64,000 nt of DNA from Novosphingobium sp. CF614 (lineage in GTDB: Bacteria; Pseudomonadota; Alphaproteobacteria; Sphingomonadales; Sphingomonadaceae): contig NZ_FOOR01000008.1 in NCBI RefSeq assembly GCF_900113255.1, positions 62,001-126,000 on the forward strand, written 5' to 3'. Position numbers and translations under genes: made by a program. How positions within the stretch are numbered: the stretch's first letter is position 1; the number at the start of each line of letters is the position of its first letter. This document shows, piece after piece, positions 45,109 to 54,089 of the stretch. The notes beneath the pieces were generated by a model that was not told the DNA's origin, did not search any database, and worked only from the letters and a program-made list of their open reading frames with translations.

Positions 45109-48100
45109 TGGCCCTCGGTCTTGTTGCAGGCGGTGTCTTCCGGCCTGCACTCGATGGTGTCGATGCCGACCGGGGAGTCGGCGATGTTGACGATCAGGCC
45201 GTCATTGCCGCGTCCGATCAGGGGACTGACGGCTATCGTCGAATCGTCGGTCGCGCTGAACAGGGCGGCCTTGCGTTCATCGTAGAAATTGAAGGCCGGC
45301 TGGGGCACGTCGGTGGAAAGGCAACCCTTCTCCGGCGCGCCGATCACGCAGCCGTTGAGGCGCGAACTGCCGCGGTTGATGCGGACCTGGTTCGGATTGC
45401 CGTCCGGGTTGAAGATCTGGACGGCATCGTTGGTCAGGACGGCGGCGGTGGTGCCGATGAAGCCGTTGACGGTGCCGAACATGGAGAAGCCGTTGGGGGT
45501 GTCCCCGCCGGTGCTTATCAGGCGCAGCGCCAGCTGCGTTGGGTCGGGCGTGCCGCCGGCCGCCGAGTTGATCGCCACACCCCGGTTGCCGGTCGGAAGG
45601 GTGTTCTGGAACAACGCGAAGTTTTGGTAGGCGACGGTCACTTGCCGGGCGGTGAGGAAGGTATCGACGGTTTGCGCGGCCGGATCGAAATAGAGCAGCG
45701 ACGCGCGATCGCCCACGATCTGGGCGATCTCCTGGTCGGTCTTGGTGAGATAGAGATCCACCATCGCGCCGGTGCCGAACAGGATCTTCTGGCCGCGCAG
45801 TTCGATGATGGCCGAACCGGCAAGGATTTGCGGCTTGTCGTGCTGGTCGATGCGGGCGGTGATGATCTGCGCGAGATTCTCGGCGGCGGCATCGTCTCCG
45901 AGGTCGTCCAGCGTTCCGCCGATCTGCACGGTGCGGGCGGCGGCGGTGTCGGCCACGGTCATCGGGCCGGTGAATTCGACATTGCCCGTGCTCAGGAACC
46001 GGACGTCATGCGAACCCGTATCGGCCCCGATCGTCATGGTCGCCAGTTCGAGGTCGCGGCTGCCGGAGTCGATGACGACCGAGCCGGCATCGAGGCGGGC
46101 GAGTTCGCCATTGTCGACGGAGAAGGCGGCGACATTGGTCTTCGGGTTGTTCCCGACCACCGTCGGCATGCCGCCGTTGTTGCGCAGCGTGATGCTTCCG
46201 GTGTCGCTGGCGACAAGGGCGCCGTTGATGGTCACGTCCTTCGCCTCGACGGTGATGCTTGCGCCGCTGCCATTCGCCGTGGCGGCGGCGAGCGTTGCGT
46301 TCTGGGCCGCCGTCAGCAGAATGTTCCCGGCCGTGGTGGTCAGCGCGGTGGTCGAAGCGATCGTCCCGCCCGCGTCGATATCGATCAGAGTGCCGGCCTG
46401 GCCGGTCCCGACCGAGGCGTTGCCGCCCGCATCGACCTTGAGAATGCCGCCGGCGGTCGCCGTGGCCAGCGCGGCGTTGCGGCCCGCCGAGGCGTTGATG
46501 TCGGTGCCCGCCGTCGTGGTGGCGAGTGCAACATCGCGTCCGGCGGTGGCATTGACAGTGCCGCCGGCCGAACCGGAGCCGATCAGCACGTCGTTGCCGG
46601 CATCGGCACCGAGATCGGTCCCCGCCGAAGCCGCACCAAGGGCGACGTCGCCTGCCGCCTTCGCATTGACGGCGAGCCCTGCGGTGATCGAGTTGCCGCT
46701 GATCGAGCCCGAGGTCGAAGTCAGGTCGGCGTTGCCGCCGCCCGCCGTGACGGCGGCGAGGGTGACATTGCCCGCCGCATCGAGCCGCACGTCGCCTGCG
46801 GTGGTGGCCAGCGAAGTCGCCGAGGTGATCGTGCTGCCGGCATCGATATCGATCAGCGAACCTGCCGCGCCCGTACCGATCGCGGCATCGCCCGTCGCAT
46901 CGACGTTGAGGATCCCGCCGGCGGTCGCCGTGGTCAGCGCGGCGTTGCGGCCGGCATTTGCGTTGATGTCGGTGCCGGCGGTCGCGGAGGTGAAGATGGC
47001 GTCGCGCCCGGCGGCGGCATTGATGATTCCGCCGGCCGAGCCTGCGCCGACCAGCACGTCGTTGCCGGCGTCGACGTTCAGCACCGTGCCCGCCGAAGCG
47101 GAGCCAAGCGCCACGTCGCCTGCCGCCGTCGTATCGACGGCAAGGCCTGCCGTGACCGAATTGCCGCCGATCGAGCCCGAGGCCGAAGTGAGCTTGGCGT
47201 TGCCGCCGCCCGCCGTGACGGCGCCCACGGTGATGTCGTCCACGGCATCGAGCAGCACGTCGCCCGCCGTGGTGGCCAGCGAAGTCGCCGAGGTGATCGT
47301 GCCGCCCGCGCTGACATCGATCAGCGATCCGGCCGCGCCGGTGCCGACGGAAGCGTTGCGTACCGCATCGACCTTGAGAGTGTCGCCAGCCGTCGCCGTC
47401 GCGAGCGAAGCGTCATGGCCCGCGCTGGCGTTGATCGTGCCGCCCGCGGAACCCGTGCCGACCTGCACGTCATTGCCTGCATTGAGCGTGAGGTCGGTCC
47501 CCGCCGACGCCGAACCGAACGCCACGTTCCCCGGCGCATTCGCGTTGACGGCAAGGGCCGCCTGTACCGCGCTGCCGCTGATCGAACCGGTTGTCGAAGT
47601 CAGGTTGGCATTGCCGCCGCCGGCGACGATTGAGCCAACGGTTATGTTTCCCGCCGCATCGAGCAGCACGTCGCCCGCCGTCGTCGTGAGTGATGTGGCG
47701 GAGGTGATGGCGCCGCCCGCGTCGATATCGATCAGCGTGGCGGCAGCGCCAGTGCCGACAGCCGCGTTGCCCGATGCACTGACCTTGAGCACACCGCCGG
47801 CCGCTGCGCTGGTCAGCGCCGCGTCGGTTGCCGCCGCGACATCGACGTCGATGCCGGCATTGATATCGCCGCCGGTGACCGAACCAGCGGTCGAGGTCAG
47901 GGTGGCATTGCCGCCACCAGCCGTCACGGCCGCGACGGTGATATTACCCGCTGCATCGAGCAGCACGTCTCCGGCCGTGGTCGTAAGCGAGGTCGCCGAG
48001 GTAATGGCGCCGCCCGCATCGACATCGATCAGCGAACCGGCTTGGCCGGTGCCGACAGCGGCATTGCCGCCGGCATCGACATTGAGAATGCCCCCGGCGG

Positions 48101-51100
48101 TTGCTGCCGTGAACGCCGCGTTGCGACCGGCGTTGGCGTTGATGTCCATGCCGGCCGTTCCGGAGGTGAAGGCAATGTCGCGTCCCGCGATGGCGTTTAT
48201 CGTTCCCCCCGCCGTGCCGATGCCGACCAACAGGTCGTTGCCGGCGTTCGCATTGAAATTGGTCCCCGCCGAGGCGGAGCCGAGCGTCACGTCGCCCGGC
48301 GCGGCGGCATTGACGGCAAGGTCCGCCTGGACCGCGCTGCCGCTGATCGAACTGGTCGTCGAAGTCAGGTTGGCATTGCCGCCGCCGGCGGTGATCGAGC
48401 CAACGGTTATGTTCCCCGCCGCATCGAGCAGCACGTCGCCCGCCGTCGTCGTGAGCGAGGTCGCGGAGGTGATCGTGCCGCCCGCGTCGATGTCGATCAG
48501 CGTGGCGGCGGCGCCGGTGCCGACCGAGGCATTGTTGCCCGCGTCGACATCGAGCACGCCGCCGGCCGTTGCGCTGGTCAGGGCCGCGTCGGTAGCGGCC
48601 AGGACATTGACGTCGATCCCGGCACCGACATTGGCGCCAGTGACCGAACCGGCGGTCGAAGTGAGGTTGGCGTTGCCGCCGCCTGCCGTGACGGTGCCGA
48701 CAGTGATGTTGCCCACCGCATCGAGCAGCACGTCGCCCGCCGTCGTCGTGAGCGAGGTGGCCGAGGTGATGGCCCCGCCCGCGTCGATATCGATCAGCGT
48801 GGCGGCAGCGCCGGTGCCGACCGAGGCATTGTTGCCTGCGTCGACATCGAGCAGGCCGCCGGCCGTGGCGCTGGCCAGGGCCGCGTCGGTAGCGGCCCAG
48901 ACATTGACGTTGATCCCGGCACTGACATTGCCGCCGGTGACCGAACCGGCGGCCGAAGTGAGGTTGGCGTTGCCGCCGCCGGCGGTGATCGAGTCAACGG
49001 TTATGTTGCCCACCGCATCGAGCAGCACGTTACCCGCCGTGGTCGTCAGCGAGGTCGCGGAGGTGATCGTGCCGCCCGCGGCGATGTCGATCAGCGTGGC
49101 GGCGGTGCCAGTGCCGACCGAGGCATTGTTGCCGACACCGACATTGAGCGCGCCGCCGGCGGTCGCCGTGGCCAATGTGACATTGGTTGCGGCAGTGGCG
49201 TTCACGTCGAGATCGGCGGAGACGTTCGTGCCGTTGATCGCGCCGGCAGTCGCGGTGAGGTTGGCGTTGCCGCCCCCCGCCGCAACAGCGTTGAACGAAA
49301 TCGCGTTATTGGCGTCGAGCACCACGTTGCCGCCGCTGGTCGTCAGCGAGGTGGCTGAATTGATCGATTCGCCCGCGCTGATATCGATCACGGTGCCGGC
49401 GATCCCGATGTCGACCCGCGCATTGCCGGTCGCATCGATATCGAGGGTGCCGCCGGTCGCCGTGGCGCTGGCGAAATTGATATCGACGGCGGCGCCGGCA
49501 AGGATGTCGTCGCTGGCGGTCAGGCTGGCGGCGTTCACCGAGCCGAAGCCCAGGAGCGAGATCGAGCCGTTCGCGGCTGTCACCGTGGCGAGGTCGATGT
49601 CGCCGTTGGTGAAGATATCAACGTTGCCCGGTCCGTCGTTGGCCAATGTGCCGGTTGAAGTCACGCCCGCGCCGGCGGACATGAGCCGCAGCGTCGATCC
49701 CACCAGCGCCGGGTCTTCCGCGCCGGCCAGGCTTACCGCGCCGGCGATGCCCGGCGTCGCGCCGAATGTGACGGCGCTGGTATCGGCGCCGGTTCCCAGG
49801 ATCGTGCCGTTCGTCAGCGAGATATCGCCGTTCGCGAGGGCGTCTATGTCGTCTCCGGCGGTGGCGTCGGTCACGGCGATCGTGCCCACCGCGCGGATGG
49901 CGATGTCGGTGCCGGCGATCAGCGCGCCTGTCTGCGTCGAGCGGCCGGAGGACAGGCCGATCGAGCCCGCGACCGGTGCATTGGGCGGATCGGTGAGTGC
50001 GGTGGAGGCGCTGTCCAGGGCAATGTCCCGGCCCGCCGAGACCAGGATGTCTCCGCGATTGGTGGCGAGCGCGCCGGTCGTCACGTCGCTGGCCACGCCG
50101 CCTGCCAGGATCGTCAGCGCCGCGCCGGAGTTCTGGATGTCGATGTCGCCGGTCGTCACCGAGGCCGCGGTGGAATTGATCGTCAGGGCATTGGCGATCG
50201 TCAGGTTGCCGGTGGTGATCGCGCCGGTCGAGGTCAGGGCCGTATTGCCGAAGGTGAACAGGTTGGCGGCGGTGACGTCGCCCAGTGTGATCGCCGGCGA
50301 ACTGGTCACGACGACATCGCCCGTGCCGGCGTCCACCGTAGTGGCGGATGCGAAATTCACTTCCCCGGCGTCGGCCTGCAAGGTCGCGTCGGCGCCGCCG
50401 CCCGATTGCAGGGTGAGGGTGCCGAGGCCGGTCACGTCGCCCGTGACGGCGTGTGCCGTCACTGCCCGGCCCGCGCTCTGGGTGAAGGTCTGGCCTACGT
50501 CCCCCAGCGTGACGCTGGAGCCTTGAGTAAGGTAGTCCCGGCCCGCCAGGGCATCGGCGCCGACGGTCATGGTGCCTCCGGCGCCAAGGTCGATGTCGCG
50601 CCCGGCGGTGAGCGTGTCGGTGAACGAGGCATTGCCGCCGACGAGGGCGAGGATGTCCTGCCCGGTGGCCGTCACCGCGCCGGTGACTTGCGCATTGCCG
50701 CTCACCGTCAGCGAGACATCGGTGCCGGCGGTCAGATCCCCGCCCAGGGTCGCGTCGTCCCCGGTGGTGACGGTGATGGCGTTGTCCGCGTCGATCGCGC
50801 CGGTGAGGTTGGCGAGGCCGGTCGTCGTAATCAGGACGTTACCGGTAGCGTCGAAGGCGCTCGCCCCGGTCAGGTCGGCCGCCGAATTGACCACGATGTC
50901 GGCAGCGATGCCGGCGGCGGTGAGATTGCCGTCCGTGACGATCGAAGGCGCCGCGTTCAAGCCGTTGTTGATGGTGATCGTGTCGGCGCCGTGGCTGGTG
51001 CTCGCGGTGGCGAGGGTCACGGTGCCGCCGTTGGCGGTGGCGGTGAGGGTCGCGGCGGCATCGACATTGAGCAGGGCCGCCGTCAGATTGGCCTGAAGCC

Positions 51101-51938
51101 CGCCCGCGACGATGACCGATTGTCCCGTCAGGTCATCGTTGACAGTGACCGCGCCGCCAAGCGCGGTGCCGGCGTTGACGGTGAAGCTGAGCGGGTTGCC
51201 GAGGCCCGAACCGAAGGTGACGTCGGTCCCGGCGATGAGGACGATCGAACCGTCGGCGGTGGTCAGCGCGCTGTCGGCCGTGATGTTCTGGCCGACCGCG
51301 ACGATCGAGCCGGAGACGTTGAGACCGGCGCTGCCGAGGACGATCGGGCTCGTGCTGGTTCCGGAGAAGCCGAAGGGCGTGGACGTCGCGGCCCCGGCGA
51401 CCGCGAAGTTGGCGCGGAACGTGGCATCGACGGTATCCGTGAAATCGAGCGTCGAGAGCATCAGGCTCCCGCCGCTGTAGGTGGCATTCGATCCGAAAGT
51501 GATGCCTTCCTGATTGATGAGCCATACGCTGATCGAATTGCCGCCGCCGAGGCTGGCGACGATCGAACCGTCGATCTGCGAGGCGCCGCCGCCGGTCAGC
51601 ACGCGGTTGACCGCGACCAGGCCGGTCAGCGAGGTGTCGTCGGTGGTATAGGTAACGGTCCGGCCGGCGCTGATGTTGTAGGACGCGAAATCGATGATCC
51701 GGCTGGCATCGTTGAGATCGATGGTCATGTTGGGCCCGGCGACCGAGATGTCGGCGCCATTGGCGGCGGCGGGAAGCGGGGGGTTGCCCGGCAACTCGGG
51801 CAGGTTCTGGGCAAGCGCGGGCGACGCAAGGAGAACCGAGCCGACCAGCGCGCTGGAAGCGAGCAGGCCCAGCCTGCGGTTGCGACGGGCAGGGCGAGCG
51901 AACCTGGAACGGCCCGTGCTACGAATGTCGGCAGTCAT
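45105..51938 (-). CDS. Filamentous hemagglutinin-like exoprotein (TpsA)
   Basis: This is a 2277-residue protein. ATG 51938 has GGGGAGAGG upstream; an in-frame extension to 52331 covers the end of tpsB and is rejected. The signal peptide ends ASPALA-Q (about residue 43). The N-terminal TPS secretion domain follows (ISVWLINQEGITFGSNATYSG matches the NPxGI-type motif). Most of the protein (about residues 833-1896) is made of direct repeats predicted to form a beta-helix. The C-terminal part (residues 1900-2277, with DKPQILAGSAIIELRGQKIL and INRGSSRLNGCVIGAPEKGC) is unique. It is secreted through the TpsB partner upstream. It could act in adhesion, biofilm or cell contact. Confidence 0.92.
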   Translation of the reverse strand: MTADIRSTGRSRFARPARRNRRLGLLASSALVGSVLLASPALAQNLPELPGNPPLPAAANGADISVAGPNMTIDLNDASRIIDFASYNISAGRTVTYTTDDTSLTGLVAVNRVLTGGGASQIDGSIVASLGGGNSISVWLINQEGITFGSNATYSGGSLMLSTLDFTDTVDATFRANFAVAGAATSTPFGFSGTSTSPIVLGSAGLNVSGSIVAVGQNITADSALTTADGSIVLIAGTDVTFGSGLGNPLSFTVNAGTALGGAVTVNDDLTGQSVIVAGGLQANLTAALLNVDAAATLTATANGGTVTLATASTSHGADTITINNGLNAAPSIVTDGNLTAAGIAADIVVNSAADLTGASAFDATGNVLITTTGLANLTGAIDADNAITVTTGDDATLGGDLTAGTDVSLTVSGNAQVTGAVTATGQDILALVGGNASFTDTLTAGRDIDLGAGGTMTVGADALAGRDYLTQGSSVTLGDVGQTFTQSAGRAVTAHAVTGDVTGLGTLTLQSGGGADATLQADAGEVNFASATTVDAGTGDVVVTSSPAITLGDVTAANLFTFGNTALTSTGAITTGNLTIANALTINSTAASVTTGDIDIQNSGAALTILAGGVASDVTTGALATNRGDILVSAGRDIALDSASTALTDPPNAPVAGSIGLSSGRSTQTGALIAGTDIAIRAVGTIAVTDATAGDDIDALANGDISLTNGTILGTGADTSAVTFGATPGIAGAVSLAGAEDPALVGSTLRLMSAGAGVTSTGTLANDGPGNVDIFTNGDIDLATVTAANGSISLLGFGSVNAASLTASDDILAGAAVDINFASATATGGTLDIDATGNARVDIGIAGTVIDISAGESINSATSLTTSGGNVVLDANNAISFNAVAAGGGNANLTATAGAINGTNVSADLDVNATAATNVTLATATAGGALNVGVGNNASVGTGTAATLIDIAAGGTITSATSLTTTAGNVLLDAVGNITVDSITAGGGNANLTSAAGSVTGGNVSAGINVNVWAATDAALASATAGGLLDVDAGNNASVGTGAAATLIDIDAGGAITSATSLTTTAGDVLLDAVGNITVGTVTAGGGNANLTSTAGSVTGANVGAGIDVNVLAATDAALTSATAGGVLDVDAGNNASVGTGAAATLIDIDAGGTITSATSLTTTAGDVLLDAAGNITVGSITAGGGNANLTSTTSSISGSAVQADLAVNAAAPGDVTLGSASAGTNFNANAGNDLLVGIGTAGGTINAIAGRDIAFTSGTAGMDINANAGRNAAFTAATAGGILNVDAGGNAAVGTGQAGSLIDVDAGGAITSATSLTTTAGDVLLDAAGNITVAAVTAGGGNATLTSTAGSVTGGDINAGIDVDVAAATDAALTSAAAGGVLKVSASGNAAVGTGAAATLIDIDAGGAITSATSLTTTAGDVLLDAAGNITVGSIVAGGGNANLTSTTGSISGSAVQAALAVNANAPGNVAFGSASAGTDLTLNAGNDVQVGTGSAGGTINASAGHDASLATATAGDTLKVDAVRNASVGTGAAGSLIDVSAGGTITSATSLATTAGDVLLDAVDDITVGAVTAGGGNAKLTSASGSIGGNSVTAGLAVDTTAAGDVALGSASAGTVLNVDAGNDVLVGAGSAGGIINAAAGRDAIFTSATAGTDINANAGRNAALTTATAGGILNVDATGDAAIGTGAAGSLIDIDAGSTITSATSLATTAGDVRLDAAGNVTLAAVTAGGGNADLTSTSGSISGNSITAGLAVNAKAAGDVALGAASAGTDLGADAGNDVLIGSGSAGGTVNATAGRDVALATTTAGTDINASAGRNAALATATAGGILKVDAGGNASVGTGQAGTLIDIDAGGTIASTTALTTTAGNILLTAAQNATLAAATANGSGASITVEAKDVTINGALVASDTGSITLRNNGGMPTVVGNNPKTNVAAFSVDNGELARLDAGSVVIDSGSRDLELATMTIGADTGSHDVRFLSTGNVEFTGPMTVADTAAARTVQIGGTLDDLGDDAAAENLAQIITARIDQHDKPQILAGSAIIELRGQKILFGTGAMVDLYLTKTDQEIAQIVGDRASLLYFDPAAQTVDTFLTARQVTVAYQNFALFQNTLPTGNRGVAINSAAGGTPDPTQLALRLISTGGDTPNGFSMFGTVNGFIGTTAAVLTNDAVQIFNPDGNPNQVRINRGSSRLNGCVIGAPEKGCLSTDVPQPAFNFYDERKAALFSATDDSTIAVSPLIGRGNDGLIVNIADSPVGIDTIECRPEDTACNKTEGQ
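46250..49440 (-). repeat. Tandem protein repeats within TpsA
   Basis: About nine degenerate copies of a unit beginning GNNASVGTGAAATLIDIDAG and going on with TSATSLTTTAGDVLLDA, NITV, TAGGGNANLTST lie in this stretch. Copies occur in a short form of about 95 residues and a long form of about 155 that adds GNDVLVG-GSAGGTINA-AGRD and AGTDINANAGRNAA segments. DNA identity is high (runs of exact bases recur), which favours recombination and length variation. Confidence 0.85.
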
Positions 51939-51952
51939 CGTACCTCTCCCCA

Positions 51953-53683
51953 TCAGAACAGCTTGGCCGTGAGCGAGATCAGGAGGCGATCCGCGGGCTT
52001 CTTGGCATCGGTACTGAGCACTTTGTCGAGCGGGTGCGCATAAGTCAGGTCGATCACCAGGCGCTGCGGCAGGATGAAGCGCAGCCCGCCGCCGACCGAG
52101 CGCAGCGTGCGCTTGGGCTCGTTGGTGCCGGGATCGAGGTTTTCCAGATGGACCCAGTCGTAGAAGCCGCTGGCCTGCACGCTGAAGTTGGCGATCGGCA
52201 GCTTGATGCGTGGCTCGATCGTGAAACCGTAGGCGCGGTCGCCGCCGTTCGCGCCGGGATCGTAGCCGCGCCCGCGCGTATAGTTGCCGACGGAGAATTC
52301 CTCCAGGTTGAGCAGCGGATCGTTCGCCCACTGCCCGAAACCGCCAAGATCGAGCTCGAACATTGGATGCGGCTTGATCGCGAGGTCCAGGTTGCCCTTC
52401 ACCACGGTCGCGGTCGGGTTGCCGAACAGGCGGCTGGGAGCGGCCTGGCCGCTGATGAGACCCTCCTTGGTGGCGCCGAAAATGTCGAGGCCCTTGCGCA
52501 GTTCGAGCGATCCGGCGGCGCGGACGAGTTCGCTGTTGCCGTCCAGGAAGCTCAGGTCGTAGTCGATGCGCGCATAGAGCACGCGCAGCTTGTCGGACGT
52601 GAAGGGCAGCGTGGTGTCGCTGGCGTGGATGTCCGACTTCTGGTCGAGGAATTCGAAGCCGGTGGTCGCCGAGATCGTCTGGCGCACGGTGCGCCTGATC
52701 GGCATGGTCAGGTCGAGGCCGGCGATGGTCGAGCGCGAGCGCAGATCGAGATTCTCGATATCGGGCCGCGACCAGGCAAGGCTTCCGCGCAGGCCCATGC
52801 GCAGCCCGTTGTCGGCAAGCGTGAAGTCATGGCCGGCCTGGAGGACGCGCACTTCCTTCCAGTCGAACGCGTTCGAGAAGGCGAGATACGTGCGATCGGC
52901 CATCCCGGTCAGGCCATAAGCCTCGCCGCGAACCGAGCCGATCCAGCGGCCGAGTTCATGGGAGCCGTAGTTCTGGACGTTGGCCAGCAGGGCGAAGCGC
53001 CGCGTTTCGACGGTGAGGGTGCCGATCACGTCGCCCGGCGTGCCGTTCGCGGCGCTGAGGGCAAGCTGTACGTCAAGGCCGGGGGTGTCCCCGGTCAGCA
53101 GCAGGATGCGCTCGGCATCGTGGCGGTTGAGCGGTTCGAGCGCCCGGATCTGGGCGACACGTTCTTCCAGCAGCGAGCGAAACGGCCCCGGATCGCCGAC
53201 GATGCGCACTTCGACGATGCGGGCGGTGACGACCTGGACGTGCAGCACGCCATTGCTGATCTGCTGCCCCGGAATCTGGGCAAGGGCGACGTAGCCCGCT
53301 TCGCCCAGGCGCGCGTTGATGCGGTCTCGCACCTGGCAGACGACGGCGATCGGCTGCTCGCCGTGCAGATCGGCATCGACACCCGCCAGCAGGCTCTGCA
53401 ATTCCGGCGCCAGCGCGCTGCCGTCCGGCTTTTCCAGCGAGAGCGAGGTCAGGTTCACGCGGACATCGGACTGTTCCAGGGCGCAGGGGGGATGCGCCAT
53501 CGCCTTGCTGGTATCGATCCGCGCGCGTGACGGTTCGGGACGCTGGTTCTCAGGGAGGTTCTGCTCGATCTGGCCACGGGTCGGCAGATCGGGCGGGGGA
53601 GGAGGGGTTTCCTGGGCCAGGGCCGCACCGCCAGTGCACATGCTGGCAGCCGCCAGAATCGACTTGCCCCAACCGTTCCTCAT
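51953..53683 (-). CDS. Two-partner secretion transporter (ShlB/FhaC-type TpsB)
   Basis: This is a 576-residue outer-membrane protein. ATG 53683 (MRNGWGKSILAAASMCTGG) has GGAGGGAGGGG just upstream. The signal peptide ends about residue 23 (AALA-Q). A proline-rich linker follows, then two POTRA domains (VRDRINARLGEAGYVALAQIPGQQI; LLEERVAQIRALEPLNRHDAERIL) and a 16-strand beta-barrel ending LISLTAKLF. The barrel motif VGNYTRGRGYDPG matches the conserved VRGY-type tip of Omp85/TpsB loop L6. It secretes the TpsA encoded 14 bp downstream. Confidence 0.92.
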   Translation of the reverse strand: MRNGWGKSILAAASMCTGGAALAQETPPPPPDLPTRGQIEQNLPENQRPEPSRARIDTSKAMAHPPCALEQSDVRVNLTSLSLEKPDGSALAPELQSLLAGVDADLHGEQPIAVVCQVRDRINARLGEAGYVALAQIPGQQISNGVLHVQVVTARIVEVRIVGDPGPFRSLLEERVAQIRALEPLNRHDAERILLLTGDTPGLDVQLALSAANGTPGDVIGTLTVETRRFALLANVQNYGSHELGRWIGSVRGEAYGLTGMADRTYLAFSNAFDWKEVRVLQAGHDFTLADNGLRMGLRGSLAWSRPDIENLDLRSRSTIAGLDLTMPIRRTVRQTISATTGFEFLDQKSDIHASDTTLPFTSDKLRVLYARIDYDLSFLDGNSELVRAAGSLELRKGLDIFGATKEGLISGQAAPSRLFGNPTATVVKGNLDLAIKPHPMFELDLGGFGQWANDPLLNLEEFSVGNYTRGRGYDPGANGGDRAYGFTIEPRIKLPIANFSVQASGFYDWVHLENLDPGTNEPKRTLRSVGGGLRFILPQRLVIDLTYAHPLDKVLSTDAKKPADRLLISLTAKLF

Positions 53684-54089
53684 TAACCCCTCCCTCCGCC
53701 AGGGCGGAATCGTAACCAGCACATTTGTGTGATTGCGCTGGCCCCCCGCGTTTATTCGAAGATTCTTTAAGCGAGTCAACTGAGTTAACCTGTCATACTG
53801 CAATGCGACAAGAACTCCGGCATCTATTCCATCATCAATGTCAGGCCTGTATTTTCCCATTTATATCAAATCACATTGATCGGAATTCTTGTTTCCCTTC
53901 CCTTCGTCATTGCGAGCTGCCGAAGGCGGCGAGGGGGGAGATGAGTCTCGCTTCAAGAGATTTGTGTGGCTCGGCCGTCGGTCGACGGGTCCTCATGGGC
54001 GGGAGGCGGCCGGGACAAGGCAGCGGCAGGACAGTGGCAGGGCAGCGGCAGGGCATGGCGCGGCGCCGGTTTCGCGGCTATGGGGCCCC
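53684..54089. other. Divergent region between the TPS operon and an oxidoreductase gene
   Basis: This 406-bp gap is AT-rich near 53760-53890 and GC-rich beyond. It should hold the tpsB promoter. CGTCATTGCGAGC (53905-53917) resembles the half element of dispersed palindromes known in alphaproteobacteria. I see no gene here; the long in-frame upstream extension of the oxidoreductase is not protein-like. Confidence 0.4.
54021..54053 (+). repeat. Three tandem 11-bp repeats
   Basis: Three copies of CAGYGGCAGGR lie head to tail (54021-54031, 54032-54042, 54043-54053), with one T/C difference in the second. They lie in the leader of the FAD oxidoreductase gene and may vary in number between strains. 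Confidence 0.7.

Noticed and set aside
44934..47633. An 899-residue plus-strand frame opposite the CHAT and TpsA genes
   Set aside because: It is Arg/Gly/Asp-rich without any domain or ribosome-binding site, and covers well-supported genes on the other strand.
45772..50526. A 1584-residue open frame on the plus strand opposite tpsA
   Set aside because: It is low-complexity and composed of repeats that mirror the TpsA repeats. TpsA has a signal peptide, a TPS domain and a ribosome-binding site, so the antisense frame is a by-product of GC-rich repeats.
53905..53917. A full dispersed palindromic element starting CGTCATTGCGAGC
   Set aside because: Only half of the typical element is present and the expected partner arm is missing.
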